Made by a program: the position numbers and the translations under genes. This document shows positions 63,814-64,000 of a stretch of DNA of 64,000 nucleotides, piece after piece. How positions within the stretch are numbered: the stretch's first letter is position 1; every line of letters begins with the position of its first letter. This stretch comes from Bifidobacterium rousetti (GTDB lineage Bacteria > Actinomycetota > Actinomycetes > Actinomycetales > Bifidobacteriaceae). Below the pieces are notes generated by a model, which searched no databases, was not told the DNA's origin, and saw only the letters and a program-made list of their open reading frames with translations. The stretch lies in the NCBI RefSeq assembly GCF_008698235.1, contig NZ_PEBH01000001.1:1-64000 (forward strand), given 5' to 3'.

Positions 63814-64000
63814 TCATTCGTCGAGGTCGGCGAGGATGAGGCAGACGAGGCGGATGAAACCGCCCGCGCCGATGACCCACGCGCTCGTCATGCCCCACGG
63901 GTCGGCCGGCCACCAGTGCGTGCCCACGTACAGGAACGCGCCCACAAGGAGCAGCGCGCAGATCAGGCCGGTCGTGTACGGGTAACGGTCCGAGAACGAT
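63814..64000 (-). CDS. Partial membrane protein at the window edge
   Basis: Open frame cut by the right edge; the visible 61 residues contain two helices (TGLICALLLVGAFLYVGTHW and SAWVIGAGGFIRLVCLIL) and end DLDE. Likely a small phage or host membrane protein. Its start is outside the window. Confidence 0.6.
   Translation of the reverse strand, partial: SFSDRYPYTTGLICALLLVGAFLYVGTHWWPADPWGMTSAWVIGAGGFIRLVCLILADLDE

Noticed and set aside
63725..63985. Plus-strand open frame near the right edge
   Set aside because: Opposite to a better minus-strand membrane-protein frame and Arg/Thr-rich without a ribosome site.

Overview
The window is high-GC DNA from an actinobacterium, almost certainly a Bifidobacterium. 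The evidence is the chromosomal gene order uvrA-uvrC-aroE-rapZ-whiA-pgk-tpiA-secG-ldh, the adjacent transketolase and transaldolase genes of the bifid shunt, and an hrcA-dnaJ pair behind a CIRCE element. The species cannot be fixed from sequence reading alone.

Bases 1-27010 are chromosome. They hold nucleotide excision repair behind a LexA-type SOS box, shikimate dehydrogenase, the RapZ/WhiA pair, lower glycolysis (pgk, tpiA), secG, L-lactate dehydrogenase, a HAD phosphatase, an AlaA-type aminotransferase fused to an N-terminal helix-turn-helix, a MATE exporter, a carboxymuconolactone-decarboxylase-family protein, a membrane protein, a BrnQ transporter, tal-tkt, and the heat-shock genes hrcA and dnaJ.

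Bases 27012-64000 are most of a siphovirus-type prophage inserted just after the dnaJ terminator and read almost entirely on the minus strand. From right to left, in transcription order: an early operon of tightly overlapping genes (HTH protein, RecT, SSB, Hjc-like nuclease, replication protein, many small proteins, a lipoprotein); an AT-rich island and a zinc-ribbon/HTH regulator; a plus-strand hicAB toxin-antitoxin pair; a tRNA-like element; HNH nuclease, terminase, portal, a MuF head protein carrying an ADP-ribosyltransferase domain, scaffold, capsid, connectors, a multi-frame tail tube gene, tail chaperones, tape measure, Dit/Tal and fibre; then lysis genes. The phage integrase, repressor and right attachment site lie beyond the window.

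The most striking system is at 29829-34260. A tyrosine recombinase gene abuts a compact invertible array of alternative C-terminal cassettes for the tail fibre: seven silent cassettes on the plus strand, one silent and one expressed on the minus strand, and a remnant of a tenth. Each begins at a conserved ATTACCAA core in the same reading frame. This is a receptor-binding-protein shufflon. I recall that shufflons of this kind (called Rin) have been reported in bifidobacterial prophages, so the class may be known although this array may not be.

A second notable point is the tail tube gene. Two successive -1 slippery heptamers (CCCAAAA, CCCTTTA) and a G7 tract link four overlapping frames, so one gene could give tail proteins with 0, 1 or more added Ig-like and carbohydrate-binding-like domains. 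A third is the MuF-ADP-ribosyltransferase gene followed by a 4-bp-overlapping small gene that may be its immunity partner.
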